Assembly (NCBI GenBank): GCA_959602365.1
Contig: CAUGSS010000013.1
Coordinates: 1 to 62,121, forward strand
Length of the DNA stretch: 62,121 bases
Reading direction: 5' to 3'
Origin: an uncultured Eubacteriales bacterium
Lineage (GTDB): Bacteria; Bacillota; Clostridia; Oscillospirales; Oscillospiraceae
The notes below the pieces were generated by a model. That model was not told the DNA's origin and did no database searches. It saw nothing but the letters and a program-made list of their open reading frames with translations. The position numbers and the translations under genes were made by a program. This document shows, one piece after another, positions 51,756 to 60,348 of this stretch (positions are counted from its first letter, which is position 1; every line of letters begins with the position of its first letter).

Positions 51756-52403
51756 TCACAAGGTCAAAATGCCGTCGATGATCTCCCTGGGATTTTTGAC
51801 TCTGCGCTCTGCCAGCATCCGGGTGATCTCGTCCAGCTGGATCAGGGCGGTGATGTCATAGATAAAGTTCTGCTTGATTTTCCACTTGACCTCGCCGTAG
51901 ACCAGGCAGTCGATGGTTACGTTGTCCAGCGCCCGGTAGGCGTACTGGATGGCCATCAGCTCCGCCACCGTCATGGGCTTGGTGCCGTAGGTCAGGCAGC
52001 CGTAGAGCAAATCGTCGGACTGCACATAGTCCAGCAGCTTTTGAAACAGGTCGATCTGGGTGTTCACATCCCCGGCGTCCGGGATGGACACAGGGCTGAA
52101 CTGGCAGTGCAGCAGTCCCTTCTCCGACGCCACCTGCTCCACCTCCTGCCGCAGCTCCTCCAGGTGGTAGGCGGCGAAGGGGTTGTCCGGGGTGATGGCC
52201 ACTACCTGGATCAGATCCTCCGGCTCGGTATAGCCGTGGAGCACCGGGATGATGGGGAACTTGGTGTCCCCATACTCCAGCCTGCTGTTGCCCACCGGCT
52301 GATAGTGCCCGCTGGTCAGCTTGTTCTGTTTGATCGAGCCGTCCGCGTTGTATAAGATCTCCTGCAACGGGACCACAGTAAAAAACTTTTTCTGTTTTTT
52401 CAC
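51756..52403 (-). CDS. CARF-like protein, first gene of the III-D operon
   Basis: A 215-residue protein. The Rossmann-type core (PIIPVLHGYTEPEDLIQVVAITPDN near 40-65; LLYGCLTYGTKPMTVAELMAIQYAYRAL near 127-155; TIDCLVYGEVKW) matches CRISPR-associated CARF folds, where the TYGTKPM-type turn binds the cyclic nucleotide. No HEPN, PD-D/ExK or membrane domain is attached, so it is either a sensor-regulator or a ring nuclease. GTG 52403 is placed after GGAGGAGC; the longer frame lacks a site. Strong promoter upstream at 52445-52473. Confidence 0.75.
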   Translation of the reverse strand: MKKQKKFFTVVPLQEILYNADGSIKQNKLTSGHYQPVGNSRLEYGDTKFPIIPVLHGYTEPEDLIQVVAITPDNPFAAYHLEELRQEVEQVASEKGLLHCQFSPVSIPDAGDVNTQIDLFQKLLDYVQSDDLLYGCLTYGTKPMTVAELMAIQYAYRALDNVTIDCLVYGEVKWKIKQNFIYDITALIQLDEITRMLAERRVKNPREIIDGILTL

Positions 52404-52808
52404 ACGTCCGCTCCTCCTGTGTAACATAGAAAATGATTTCTTTCATTCTATAAAAAATAGTAAAAACTGTCAATATATGACATGTTTTTCGCCTGCTGAT
52501 TCTGCATTTTGCACAAAAAGGTGTCCGCTCCCGGCGCCCTGAGCGCCTCGCCGTCCGCCAGACCGTTTGCCCTTACGCCTGTGTAATCGTTGGGAAACAG
52601 CTTTTTCAGTAACAAGGGCAAATTTCACAAAAAATTTGCCAGCCTTTCCGATGGGTGGTCTGTCCGATGCGGCTCCGGGGCATAGCATAGGCGGAAAAAC
52701 AGAACGCCATCGCGGCCGGCCCGGACGTGATCCGAATCAGCCGCGATGGCTCCAGCGTTTCTCCTCAGGGGGAGAAAATGCTGCTGTCAGCATTTCCCGC
52801 ACAGCGGC
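52404..52808. other. 405-bp gap between csx1-like gene and the III-D operon
   Basis: Besides the promoter at its left end, it holds the terminator of the csx1-like gene: GCCATCGCGGC (from 52708) pairing with GCCGCGATGGC (to 52750), followed on the minus strand by GTTCTGTTTTTCC. A spaced inverted repeat TTTGCCCTT (about 52567) / AAGGGCAAA (about 52614) with a 40-nt centre, also on the minus transcript, may be an RNA element. No gene is seen. Confidence 0.55.
52445..52473 (-). promoter_or_regulatory. Promoter of the type III-D operon
   Basis: TTGACA (52473-52468), 17-bp AT-rich spacer, TAGAAT (52450-52445) on the minus strand, about 45 bp upstream of the CARF-like start. Confidence 0.8.
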
Positions 52809-54500
52809 TCATCCGCCCGGCGGAGCCGCGGCAGCCAGTTCCTCCTCTGCCTGTCTCAGGTGTTCCAACGCCCTGTGCAGGACCTGTTTGACTGCGGGGG
52901 CGCTGACGCCGTCCATTTCAGGATAGCCCAGGGTGTACAGGTATTTCAGGGTTTCCCGCTGGCTGTCCTGGCTGACGTCGTTGGCGTGGTTGGTCATGTT
53001 GCGCAGGAATTTGACGTAGATGTAGTCCGCTGTCAGCGTCTTCGCCGACGCCAGGGAGCACCGGAGGCGCCAGCCGGAGCCGGGCAGCAGCAGCTCCATC
53101 TTCCGGAGGGTGTCCAGATAGGCGTTGCCGCCCTTGGCGTCCCCCTGGGCAGGCCGGTCTGGGCGCTCCCCGAACAGCTCCGCCACCAGCTCCGAGCCAA
53201 AGACCTGAAAGTCGTTGATCATTTTGGCCGCCGACTTGTATTTGGCCTGGTTGATGCGTTCGGTCAGGGCCTCAGAGCAGAAAAACGGCACCCGGCGCAC
53301 CCAGCGGCCGTCCCAGCGGCCTGTTTCCAGGCAGGGCTCCGCCGCTTGTACCAGCTCCACCACCCGCCGGATGGCGGGTTGGAGCTCCTCGGGCACCTGC
53401 CTGGGGGGCCGGCCGAAGCGGGCCGCGGTTTCGATCTCCCGCCCGTTGTTCTGGATGTACTGCCGGAAGGAGGCGCAGCGCCCCGCCCCCTCCGGCTTGC
53501 GCCTGGACAGGAGGAGAAAGCTGCGCAGGAAGTAGGCCAGCTCCCGGCGCTCGTAGGGCTGGGGCGGCGGGTCGGGCGGGGCGGCCACGCTCTCGTCCAG
53601 CTGGATCAGCCTGCCTTGGTCTGGAGAGAGAAGGTAGACGGGCATCTGCTCGGTGTACACCGTCAGGGCCTGTTGGAGCATTCCGTTGTCTGCGCACCAG
53701 CGGATCAGGGTGGGGGTGGTCATCCGGCCGTCCCGCCCGAATTTGGAGCGGAACACCGGCAGCAGTTCCTGCAGCAGGGGGTCGGTCTGGTCCGCCCCCT
53801 CCAGCTGGGCCAGGGCGGCATTGAACTGCTCCATACAGGCGTCGATCTGGCGGGTGCGGCACAGGGCGATGGCCTCGGTCAGCCGCTCCATGGCGCACAG
53901 CAGCGCCTCTGCCCCAGCGGGCTGGGGCCGGCCCGCATAGTAGGCCCGTAGCGTCTCCACGCTGCCGAAGGCCGACAGGTTCTGCATTCCCTCCGCCAGC
54001 TGGAACATGGAGAAGAGCTGGGAGACCGAGGAGATCTCCCGGCTCTGAAAGTTGCTGTAGACCGCCTCCGCCACCGGCACGCCGGTGTAGGACAAAATCC
54101 GGCTGAGCAGCAGCAGGTACATCATGGCGTTGCGGAAGCCGCCGGTGGTCTCCAGCAGCAGCGTGTCACCTGGGCCGATGTAGGCCAGGAGTACCGGCAG
54201 GGCCTCCTGGGCAAAGGCCTGTTCCTCCTCCAGAGGGACGGGGCAAAAGGCCGGGGCGGCCAGCCCACGGGCGGCGCAGAAATCTGACAGCGTCCTGGTC
54301 AGATACTCCCAGGCCGGGGCGGACTGGGGGGTGACGATGCCCAGCAGCTGGGAGACGTCCCCAAAGTGCCCCAACAGATACTTGGCCGGGGCCTCGTTGG
54401 TCTGGGCGCCGGATACAGTGTCCCCATTCGGGCAGGTATAGTCCAGCTCTGCCGCCCCGGGGCGCAGCGGGCTGACAAACAGGATGAGCTTACAGGCCAT
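52809..54500 (-). CDS. CARF-HEPN ribonuclease, Csx1/Csm6-like (TM1812-type)
   Basis: A 563-residue protein. The N-terminal CARF domain (about 1-150) has SLLDTTGGFRN-type pattern LLLETTGGFRNAMMYLLLLSR near 113-133, the cyclic oligoadenylate pocket. The C-terminal region contains the HEPN motif RNMTNHAND with Arg500 and His505 (RX4H). In type III immunity such proteins cleave RNA non-specifically when Cas10 makes cyclic oligoadenylate. It lies upstream of the III-D operon as a separate unit with AAGGAGGAG before the ATG and its own terminator. Compared with Csm6 (about 430 residues) it has an extended helical middle. Confidence 0.88.
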   Translation of the reverse strand: MACKLILFVSPLRPGAAELDYTCPNGDTVSGAQTNEAPAKYLLGHFGDVSQLLGIVTPQSAPAWEYLTRTLSDFCAARGLAAPAFCPVPLEEEQAFAQEALPVLLAYIGPGDTLLLETTGGFRNAMMYLLLLSRILSYTGVPVAEAVYSNFQSREISSVSQLFSMFQLAEGMQNLSAFGSVETLRAYYAGRPQPAGAEALLCAMERLTEAIALCRTRQIDACMEQFNAALAQLEGADQTDPLLQELLPVFRSKFGRDGRMTTPTLIRWCADNGMLQQALTVYTEQMPVYLLSPDQGRLIQLDESVAAPPDPPPQPYERRELAYFLRSFLLLSRRKPEGAGRCASFRQYIQNNGREIETAARFGRPPRQVPEELQPAIRRVVELVQAAEPCLETGRWDGRWVRRVPFFCSEALTERINQAKYKSAAKMINDFQVFGSELVAELFGERPDRPAQGDAKGGNAYLDTLRKMELLLPGSGWRLRCSLASAKTLTADYIYVKFLRNMTNHANDVSQDSQRETLKYLYTLGYPEMDGVSAPAVKQVLHRALEHLRQAEEELAAAAPPGG

Positions 54501-54708
54501 GGCGGCTCCTCCTTCCGGTGCGTTCTATTCTGATTTTACCACAATGCGAGAGCGGCCACAACCTGGAAGCATGCGGAGTCACCGCCGTTGCAATCCGTGC
54601 CCGGAGCTGATACAATGACGGCGAAGGATCCGGCGGGTGGTCTCCTTGCGGATTGCGTGGAGCCGGGCATAGCATTCAGGCAGTATGACACGAAAGGGAG
54701 GAAGAAGC

Positions 54709-55854
54709 ATGAGATACCGGGCATTGGGGAAGACGGGACTGCAGGTCAGCGAGATCGGCCTTGGCGCGGAGTGGCTGGAGCGCCACAACGCGCAGGAGGT
54801 GAAGGCGGTCATCGACTGCTGTGAGGAACAGGGGATCAACATTCTGGACTGCTGGATGGCAGAGCCGAAGGTGCGCTCCAATATCGGCGCCGCCATTGCG
54901 GGAAAGCGGGAGCGGTGGATCATCCAGGGGCATTTCGGCTCCACCTGGCAGAACGGCCAGTATGTCCGCACCCGCGACATGAAACAGGTAAAACCGGCCT
55001 TTGAGGATTTGCTGGCCCGGCTGGGCACAGATTATCTGGATCTGGGTATGATCCACTTTGTGGATGAGGAGGCGGAGTTTCACCGGATCATGGAGGGGGA
55101 GTTCCTGGCCTATGTGAAGGAGCAGAAGGCCAAGGGCGTGATTCGTCACATCGGCATGAGCACCCACAATCCCAAGGTGGGCATCCTGGCGGCCCAGAGC
55201 GGAGAGATCGAGATGCTGCTGTTCAGCATCAATCCGGCCTTCGATCTGCTGCCGGCCAGCGAGGACATCAATACATACTTTGCCCAGGACTATGAGGAAC
55301 ACCTGGGGGGAATTCATCCGGACCGGGCGGAACTCTACAAAGTCTGTGAGCAGCGGGGCGTGGGAATCACGGTCATGAAGGGCTATGCAGGCGGCCGTCT
55401 GTTTTCCGCGGGCACCTCTCCGTTCGGGGTGGCATTGACCCCGGTGCAGTGTATCCACTATGCCCTGACCCGGCCCGCCGTCGCCAGCGTTCTGGCCGGC
55501 TACGACACCCCGGAGCATGTGCTGGCAGCGGTCGCCTATGAAAACGCCTCGGAGGAGGAAAAGGACTACGCCAGTGTGCTGGCCGGCGCCCCCCGCCACG
55601 CCTATTCCGGTCAGTGCACCTACTGCGGCCACTGCGCCCCCTGCCCGAAGGGAATTGACATCGCCATGGTCAACAAACTCTATGATCTGGCGGTGATGCA
55701 GGAGCAGACGCCGGACTCCATCAGGGCCCACTACCAGGCGCTCTCCGCCGGCGCCGAGGTCTGTATCGCCTGCGGGAGCTGCGAACAGAGATGTCCCTTC
55801 GGTGTTCCGGTGATAGAGCGGATGGAGAAGGTGAGACAGCTCCACCTGGTTTGA
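54709..55854 (+). CDS. Aldo/keto reductase with two [4Fe-4S] clusters
   Basis: A 381-residue protein: an aldo/keto reductase barrel (about 1-290; KTGLQVSEIGLG near 8-19, and IHFVDEE in place of the usual catalytic-His region) fused to a C-terminal ferredoxin domain with CTYCGHCAPCPKG (near 304-316) and CIACGSCEQRCPFG (near 353-366). Such Fe-S AKRs are common in anaerobes and probably use ferredoxin or NAD(P)H for small carbonyl substrates. ATG 54709 follows AAGGGAGG; the extension to 54685 contains that site. It lies just outside the island. Confidence 0.92.
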   Translation: MRYRALGKTGLQVSEIGLGAEWLERHNAQEVKAVIDCCEEQGINILDCWMAEPKVRSNIGAAIAGKRERWIIQGHFGSTWQNGQYVRTRDMKQVKPAFEDLLARLGTDYLDLGMIHFVDEEAEFHRIMEGEFLAYVKEQKAKGVIRHIGMSTHNPKVGILAAQSGEIEMLLFSINPAFDLLPASEDINTYFAQDYEEHLGGIHPDRAELYKVCEQRGVGITVMKGYAGGRLFSAGTSPFGVALTPVQCIHYALTRPAVASVLAGYDTPEHVLAAVAYENASEEEKDYASVLAGAPRHAYSGQCTYCGHCAPCPKGIDIAMVNKLYDLAVMQEQTPDSIRAHYQALSAGAEVCIACGSCEQRCPFGVPVIERMEKVRQLHLV

Positions 55855-55874
55855 TTGCCGTGTAAGCGGCGACA

Positions 55875-55985
55875 GATTCCAACACAGCAGCGCCGGGAGA
55901 ACCGGCCTCTCCGGCGCTGCTGTGTTCCTTATTTTGTGAAAAAAGTAAGAGGGCTTCCCGCGGTATGCTGCGGGAAGCCCTTTGA
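55875..55985 (+). terminator. Double terminator after the aldo/keto reductase gene
   Basis: Two hairpins follow the stop: AACACAGCAGCGCCGG with its complement (about 55879-55926), then GGGCTTCCCGC / GCGGGAAGCCC (about 55952-55981) followed by TTTGATTG. Confidence 0.8.
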
Positions 55986-56094
55986 TTGAGCAGCCAGGCC
56001 TCCGGTTGGACCGTCGGTTCAGCATTGTGCAGAGCAGACGGGCCGGCCGGGCCACAATGGCGCGGGATGGCGATGGAACCGGCGATGCCTGAGT

Positions 56095-56376
56095 TCACGG
56101 AGCGGTTTCCGCCGCAGTGCCCCACCGGAACAGCCGCACCGAGACGCCCACCGCGACAAAGCCCAACAGACAGAACAGGGGAGCGTTCAGCGCCAGTGTA
56201 GACTCGATCCACCCCATAATCAGATAGGACACGCCGTTGAACAAGATATGCATGGGTATTGCATACCTTACTCCGCCGCCCCAGCGGCAGAAGCACCCCT
56301 GAAGCAGGCCCAGTAGGGAAAACGGTTGTATGTCAGGGCCGTCAGTTGTGCAAGCTGCATATTTTTCCGGGCGCAC
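56095..56376 (-). pseudogene. CPBP intramembrane protease C-terminal remnant
   Basis: A 93-residue frame with RYAIPMHILFNGVSYLIMGW, the last conserved His/Asn motif of CAAX/CPBP (Rce1-like) proteases, and two hydrophobic helices. The EE and H motifs of the first half are absent, there is no ribosome site at the putative start, and the first 25 residues look random, so it is a truncated remnant. Confidence 0.55.
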
Positions 56377-56469
56377 AGCACCTTCGGACGGTCAGAGGAG
56401 AAAATTTCTCCCACAGCTTGCGAAAACGGTGAAAATATAGTACAATACGAGGACAGAATAGAAAAGGAC

Positions 56470-56631
56470 GTTGTGCCGTCTGTTTTCGGCCGGGGGCGCT
56501 AGAAAGGTCCGGTCCCGCGCAAGGCCAGCCTGTGAACCATGTCAGGCGGGGAACCGAGCAGCATTAAGCAGTGCCTGGTTTGTGCCGCGGCCAGCCGGTC
56601 CCAGTCTCCGGCCGAAAACAGAGGGCGCAAC
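56470..56631 (+). ncRNA. Signal recognition particle RNA (ffs)
   Basis: Contains the conserved domain IV core GTCAGGCGGGGAACCGAGCAGC (56551 on, in two halves around the GGAA tetraloop), preceded by TGAACCAT as in other bacteria. The ends, GTTGTGCCGTCTGTTTTCGG and CCGAAAACAGAGGGCGCAAC, pair to close a rod, and CTTTTTCTTTT follows as a terminator. Its place just before dnaX is the classical Firmicutes arrangement. The length of about 160 nt is between the short (4.5S-like) and the long Bacillus form; ends are approximate. Confidence 0.85.
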
Positions 56632-56736
56632 CTTTTTCTTTTGACTCAGAGTGACCGGATTTCATCCTGTCCTTGCGCTGCGGGAGCGGATCCAATGCCG
56701 TTTCCGCGTTTTTCTTTGGAAAGGAGAGCGTGCGCG

Positions 56737-58392
56737 TTGTATCAGGCGCTGTATCGCAAATGGCGGCCCAAGACCTTTGACGAGGTGGCGGGTCAGTCCC
56801 ATATCACCGATACCCTCAAGACCCAGGTGGCCTCAGGCCGGCTGTCCCATGCCTATCTGTTCACCGGCACCCGGGGAACTGGCAAGACCACCTGCGCCAA
56901 GATCCTGGCCCGGGCGGTCAACTGTGAGCATCCGGTGGACGGCAACCCCTGCAACCAGTGCCCCGCCTGCCGGGGCATTCTGGACGGCTCCATCCTGGAT
57001 GTGCTGGAGCTGGACGCCGCCTCCAACAACGGCGTGGACCAGGTGCGCGCCCTGCGGGACGAGGCGGTGTATGCTCCCGCCGCGGTGAAGAAACGGGTAT
57101 ACATTATCGACGAGGTCCACATGCTGACCATCCCGGCCTTCAACGCCCTGCTGAAAATTTTGGAGGAGCCGCCGGAGCACCTGATGTTTATCCTGGCCAC
57201 CACCGAGCTGCACAAGGTGCCCGCCACGGTGCTGTCCCGCTGCCAGCGCTTTTCTTTCAAGCGCATTCTGCCCGGAGATCTGGTGGGACGGCTGAACTAT
57301 GTGGCACAGCAGGAGGGCATTGACCTCACCGGGGACGGGGCCGCGCTGCTGGCCCGGCTGGCCGACGGCGGCATGCGGGACGCCCTGTCTCTGCTGGACC
57401 AGTGCGCCGCTGCCGGCGGACGGATTGACCGGGAGCGGGTGCTGGAGGAGCTGGGGCTGGCGGGTAATCTCAAGACCGCCCACATCTTTAACGCCATACG
57501 CCGGGGAGAGGTGGGCAAGGCGGTGGAGCTCTTCGGCGAGCTCTATGCCGCGGGTAAAGACGTCAGCTCCCTGCTGTCTGAGCTGATCGCCCTGAGCCGG
57601 GATCTGCTGATCCGGCAGACCGCGCCCGAGGCCGGAATGGGGCTGATGGCCGGGGGCTATGATGAGGCCACCCTGAATACCCTATGCAAGAATATGCCGC
57701 CGGAGCGGCTCATCGCTGTTTTGAAGCTGCTGGAGCAGGCCGTGGAGGACTGCAAGCGCAGCGGGAGCAGCCGCACGGTGGCCGAGCTCTGCCTGATCCG
57801 GCTGTGTGACCCCTCCCTGGACGGCTCTGCTGCCGGGCTGGCCGCCCGGATTGCCCGGTTGGAGGCCCTTGTGGCCCAGGGAGTTCCCGCCCGGCCGGCG
57901 GAGCCGGGCGCCGGGGCACAAGACCCGCTGCCCGAGGAGGCCCCGCCTCCGCCGGAGGACGGGGACGAGCCCCTTCCGGCGGAACTGGAGCCGCCGGAGG
58001 CCGCGCCCGTTCCCGCCCCTGAAGCCGGGACAGCCCCGGCCCCGGCGTCCCGATCCGATCCGGGGGAGTGGCCCCGGCTGGTAGCCGGGCTGCGGAGCAC
58101 GGTTGGGATGCCCGCCTACACCTTTTTGAAGAACCCGGACACGGTGACCGGCGTCCGCCAGGGCGGGGTGCTCACCGTCTATTTCCAGGATGACTTCGCC
58201 TATGACCAGGTCAACAAGCCTAACATCGTCCAGGCCATCGCCGGGGCGGCCAGCACCCAGGCGGGTATGCCGGTTCGGGTGGAGCTCCACCGGGGCCGTC
58301 CTGGCCCGACGGAGGAGGCGGCCCCTGCCGCCCCCAAGCCGATGGGCAGCATGAGCGACCTGAAGGATTTTATGTTGAAGCATCAGCAGTGA
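56737..58392 (+). CDS. dnaX: DNA polymerase III subunit gamma/tau
   Basis: A 551-residue protein. TTG 56737 is taken as the start because AAGGAG lies ten bases upstream and the conserved N-terminus (M)YQALYRKWRPKTF begins there; the open frame upstream covers the SRP RNA. AAA+ domain with Walker A GTRGTGKTT near 44, a zinc finger (CEHPVDGNPCNQCPAC), DEVHM Walker B and SRC sensor (VLSRCQRF), then the clamp-loader lid and collar, and an acidic Pro/Glu/Ala-rich linker (about 390-450) before the tau-like C-terminal domain. It is the clamp-loader motor of the replisome. Next gene is ybaB. Confidence 0.96.
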   Translation: MYQALYRKWRPKTFDEVAGQSHITDTLKTQVASGRLSHAYLFTGTRGTGKTTCAKILARAVNCEHPVDGNPCNQCPACRGILDGSILDVLELDAASNNGVDQVRALRDEAVYAPAAVKKRVYIIDEVHMLTIPAFNALLKILEEPPEHLMFILATTELHKVPATVLSRCQRFSFKRILPGDLVGRLNYVAQQEGIDLTGDGAALLARLADGGMRDALSLLDQCAAAGGRIDRERVLEELGLAGNLKTAHIFNAIRRGEVGKAVELFGELYAAGKDVSSLLSELIALSRDLLIRQTAPEAGMGLMAGGYDEATLNTLCKNMPPERLIAVLKLLEQAVEDCKRSGSSRTVAELCLIRLCDPSLDGSAAGLAARIARLEALVAQGVPARPAEPGAGAQDPLPEEAPPPPEDGDEPLPAELEPPEAAPVPAPEAGTAPAPASRSDPGEWPRLVAGLRSTVGMPAYTFLKNPDTVTGVRQGGVLTVYFQDDFAYDQVNKPNIVQAIAGAASTQAGMPVRVELHRGRPGPTEEAAPAAPKPMGSMSDLKDFMLKHQQ

Positions 58393-58420
58393 CTGAGACA
58401 AACGGAAAAGGAGACTGACA

Positions 58421-58777
58421 ATGGCAAAGGGATTTAACGGCCGCGGCATGCGCGGCATGGGCGGCGGTATGAATATGAACATGGTGCGCCAGGCCCAGAA
58501 GATGCAGGCGGACATGCAGAAGATGCAGGCCGAGCTGGAGGAGCGCACCTACACCGCCAAGGCCGGCGGCGGGGCGGTGGAGGCCGTGGTCAACGGCAAG
58601 CACAGCCTGGTCAGCCTGACCATCTCCAAAGAGGCGGTGGACCCGGAGGACGTGGAGATGCTCCAGGACATGGTGCTCTCCGCCGTCAACCAGGCCATGC
58701 GCCAGGCCGACGAGGACGCGGCCCAGTCCATGCAGCGGATGACCGGCGGGCTGGATTTGAGCAAGTTCGGGCTCTGA
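58421..58777 (+). CDS. YbaB/EbfC family nucleoid-associated protein
   Basis: A 118-residue protein with the family core (MVRQAQKMQADMQKMQAELEERTYTAKAGGGAVEAVVNGKH in outline) and a Gly/Met/Asn-rich N-terminus. It forms dimers that bind DNA non-specifically. The synteny dnaX-ybaB is nearly universal; the third partner recR is not next (a minus-strand lipoprotein gene follows), so it lies elsewhere. AAAAGGAG precedes the ATG. Confidence 0.95.
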   Translation: MAKGFNGRGMRGMGGGMNMNMVRQAQKMQADMQKMQAELEERTYTAKAGGGAVEAVVNGKHSLVSLTISKEAVDPEDVEMLQDMVLSAVNQAMRQADEDAAQSMQRMTGGLDLSKFGL

Positions 58778-58800
58778 GCCGCTTTGAAAAGAGATGAGAA

Positions 58801-58832
58801 GCGCCGCAGTGCATTGCACTGCGGCGCTTTTT
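58801..58832 (+). terminator. Terminator of the dnaX-ybaB operon
   Basis: GCGCCGCAGTGC pairs with GCACTGCGGCGC around a three-base loop, followed by TTTTTG. Confidence 0.92.
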
Positions 58833-58835
58833 GTC

Positions 58836-59237
58836 TTAGCTCTGCCGTTTGGAATTCTGCTGGATCTGAAAGGACGGGGTCACCGTCAGAGATACCGTGG
58901 CCCCGCCGCTGAAGTCGTTCTCAAAGGTCCCGCTGGCCAGCACCGTGCCGTCCTGGGCCAGGGCGGTCACCGTGTACTCCAGGACTATGGGGGATAGGTC
59001 GAAGGAGAGGGTGTCCCCGGGGGCGATGGGGGAGTTGTCGGCGTTGCGGCCGCCCCCCGAGGAGCCGGCGGTGGACACACCGATCTCATAGACCCCCTCC
59101 GCCTCCACCCGGACAAAGAGATTTTGATCCTCTGTTCCGGTGTTCCCGGCCCCGCAGCCGGACAGCAGGGGCAGGGCGGCCAGCACAGCCAGCGCCAGCA
59201 GCAGGGAAAAAATGGAGTTCAAAGCCTGTCGTCTCAT
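58836..59237 (-). CDS. Small secreted lipoprotein of unknown function
   Basis: A 133-residue protein with a lipoprotein signal (basic MRRQ, hydrophobic run, lipobox LLSGC near 20-24) and a beta-rich domain (LEYTVTALAQDGTVLASGTFENDFSGGATVSL). ATG 59237 is used since GGAGAGAAAAACG precedes it; the frame opens further to 59273. It overlaps the upstream small membrane gene by four bases and forms a leftward cluster with an XRE regulator and a DUF2975 protein. The function is not recognised. Confidence 0.75.
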   Translation of the reverse strand: MRRQALNSIFSLLLALAVLAALPLLSGCGAGNTGTEDQNLFVRVEAEGVYEIGVSTAGSSGGGRNADNSPIAPGDTLSFDLSPIVLEYTVTALAQDGTVLASGTFENDFSGGATVSLTVTPSFQIQQNSKRQS

Positions 59238-59470
59238 CGTTTTTCTCTCCTTTCTCGGCGTTTTTGCAACCATGCCCGGGCCGTCAAAACAGCCCAGAGC
59301 GGCGTACCTAGCAGGATGGAAAGCCCGCCCAGCATGGACAGAGGCAGCAGCGGGCAGGGGCCCTCGGCGCCGGTGGCCAGCAGCCAGAGCCGGTCAACGC
59401 CGGCGCAGCCCAGCCAGAGCCCCCAGCCCAGCAGGCAGAGCGCGCCCGCGGCAGTTTTCAGGGCATTCAC
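59234..59470 (-). CDS. Small membrane protein
   Basis: A 78-residue protein with two hydrophobic helices (about 6-30 and 44-65) and a basic C-terminal tail (QKRRERREKR). It overlaps its neighbours by four bases on both sides, so it is a real, coupled gene. I recognise no family. Confidence 0.65.
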   Translation of the reverse strand: MNALKTAAGALCLLGWGLWLGCAGVDRLWLLATGAEGPCPLLPLSMLGGLSILLGTPLWAVLTARAWLQKRRERREKR

Positions 59471-59709
59471 TGAGTGTCACCGGCTGCTTCTTCTTCCGGA
59501 GTGTCCACCCACTCCAGCAGATCCCCGGGCTGGCAGTCCAGGGCCTTGCAGATGGCGTCCAGGGTGGTGAAGCGCACCGCCTTGGCCTTGTTGTTCTTCA
59601 GAATGGACAGGTTGGCCTGGGTCAGCCCGATCTTTTCGGCCAGCTCGCCCAGCCCGATTTTCCGCTTGGCCATCATCACATCCAGATTGACAACAATCAT
59701 ATCAGCCAC
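59467..59709 (-). CDS. XRE-family transcriptional regulator (YozG-like)
   Basis: An 80-residue helix-turn-helix protein (ELAEKIGLTQANLSILKNNK at about 22-41, LDAICKALDCQPGDLLEW near 49-66) of the short YozG/HipB-like class that usually pairs with DUF2975 membrane proteins. ATG 59709 or 59700 (MIVVNLD) is possible. It lies 1 bp after the DUF2975 stop, so it probably represses this small operon. Confidence 0.9.
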   Translation of the reverse strand: MADMIVVNLDVMMAKRKIGLGELAEKIGLTQANLSILKNNKAKAVRFTTLDAICKALDCQPGDLLEWVDTPEEEAAGDTQ

Positions 59710-59710
59710 C

Positions 59711-60193
59711 TCAAATGGTCAGATCCTGATCCGCCTTCAGGTCGGCGGCTTTTTGGATCAGGTGGGAGAGGACGGCGGCCACCACGGCGATGGCCACGCC
59801 CACCAGCAGGATGGCCAGCACCCCCAACAGGAAGATGGGGGGAAAGCCCACATTCAGCGCGCAGATGGCGACGCTGCCCACCAGGTAGGCCACTGTGTCC
59901 GCCAGGGAGAGCCAGCAGATCCGCTTGAGGTCCCGGGCGTTTTCCCGGCAGAAGCTGTTGTCCCGGCCGATGCGGGCGGCCATCCGCCACACCAGCACCA
60001 GGGCCGCCAGCACCGGCAGGCAGGTCAGCCAGAAGGCGCCCAGGCAGGGCCAGAACAGCCAGCCCACCTCCGGGTACTCCCGGGCGATCTCCCGCCCCAG
60101 GGCGGGCACCAGCAGCCCGCACACCAGCGCCCCCGCCAGCAGGCAGAGCACCACGATGCCCTTCAGGGCCCCGGCCAGTTCCTTTTGTCTCAT
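59711..60193 (-). CDS. DUF2975 membrane protein
   Basis: A 160-residue protein with four membrane helices and an intervening RDNSFCRENARDLKRICWLSL loop characteristic of DUF2975. These proteins are nearly always followed by an XRE regulator, as here. The biological role is unknown. It is the first gene of the leftward cluster. Confidence 0.88.
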   Translation of the reverse strand: MRQKELAGALKGIVVLCLLAGALVCGLLVPALGREIAREYPEVGWLFWPCLGAFWLTCLPVLAALVLVWRMAARIGRDNSFCRENARDLKRICWLSLADTVAYLVGSVAICALNVGFPPIFLLGVLAILLVGVAIAVVAAVLSHLIQKAADLKADQDLTI

Positions 60194-60348
60194 ACGCGAT
60201 TCCTCCTCATCGGTTTCTTCCCGCTCAGTATAACCTGTGGACTCGCAAATGTCAATAAAAATTTATTGAATTTCGATAAAATTGGGGCGGGAGTTGTCCC
60301 TGCCCCGGAATTGTGGTATCCTAATAAAAACGACTGGAGGTGCAGACC

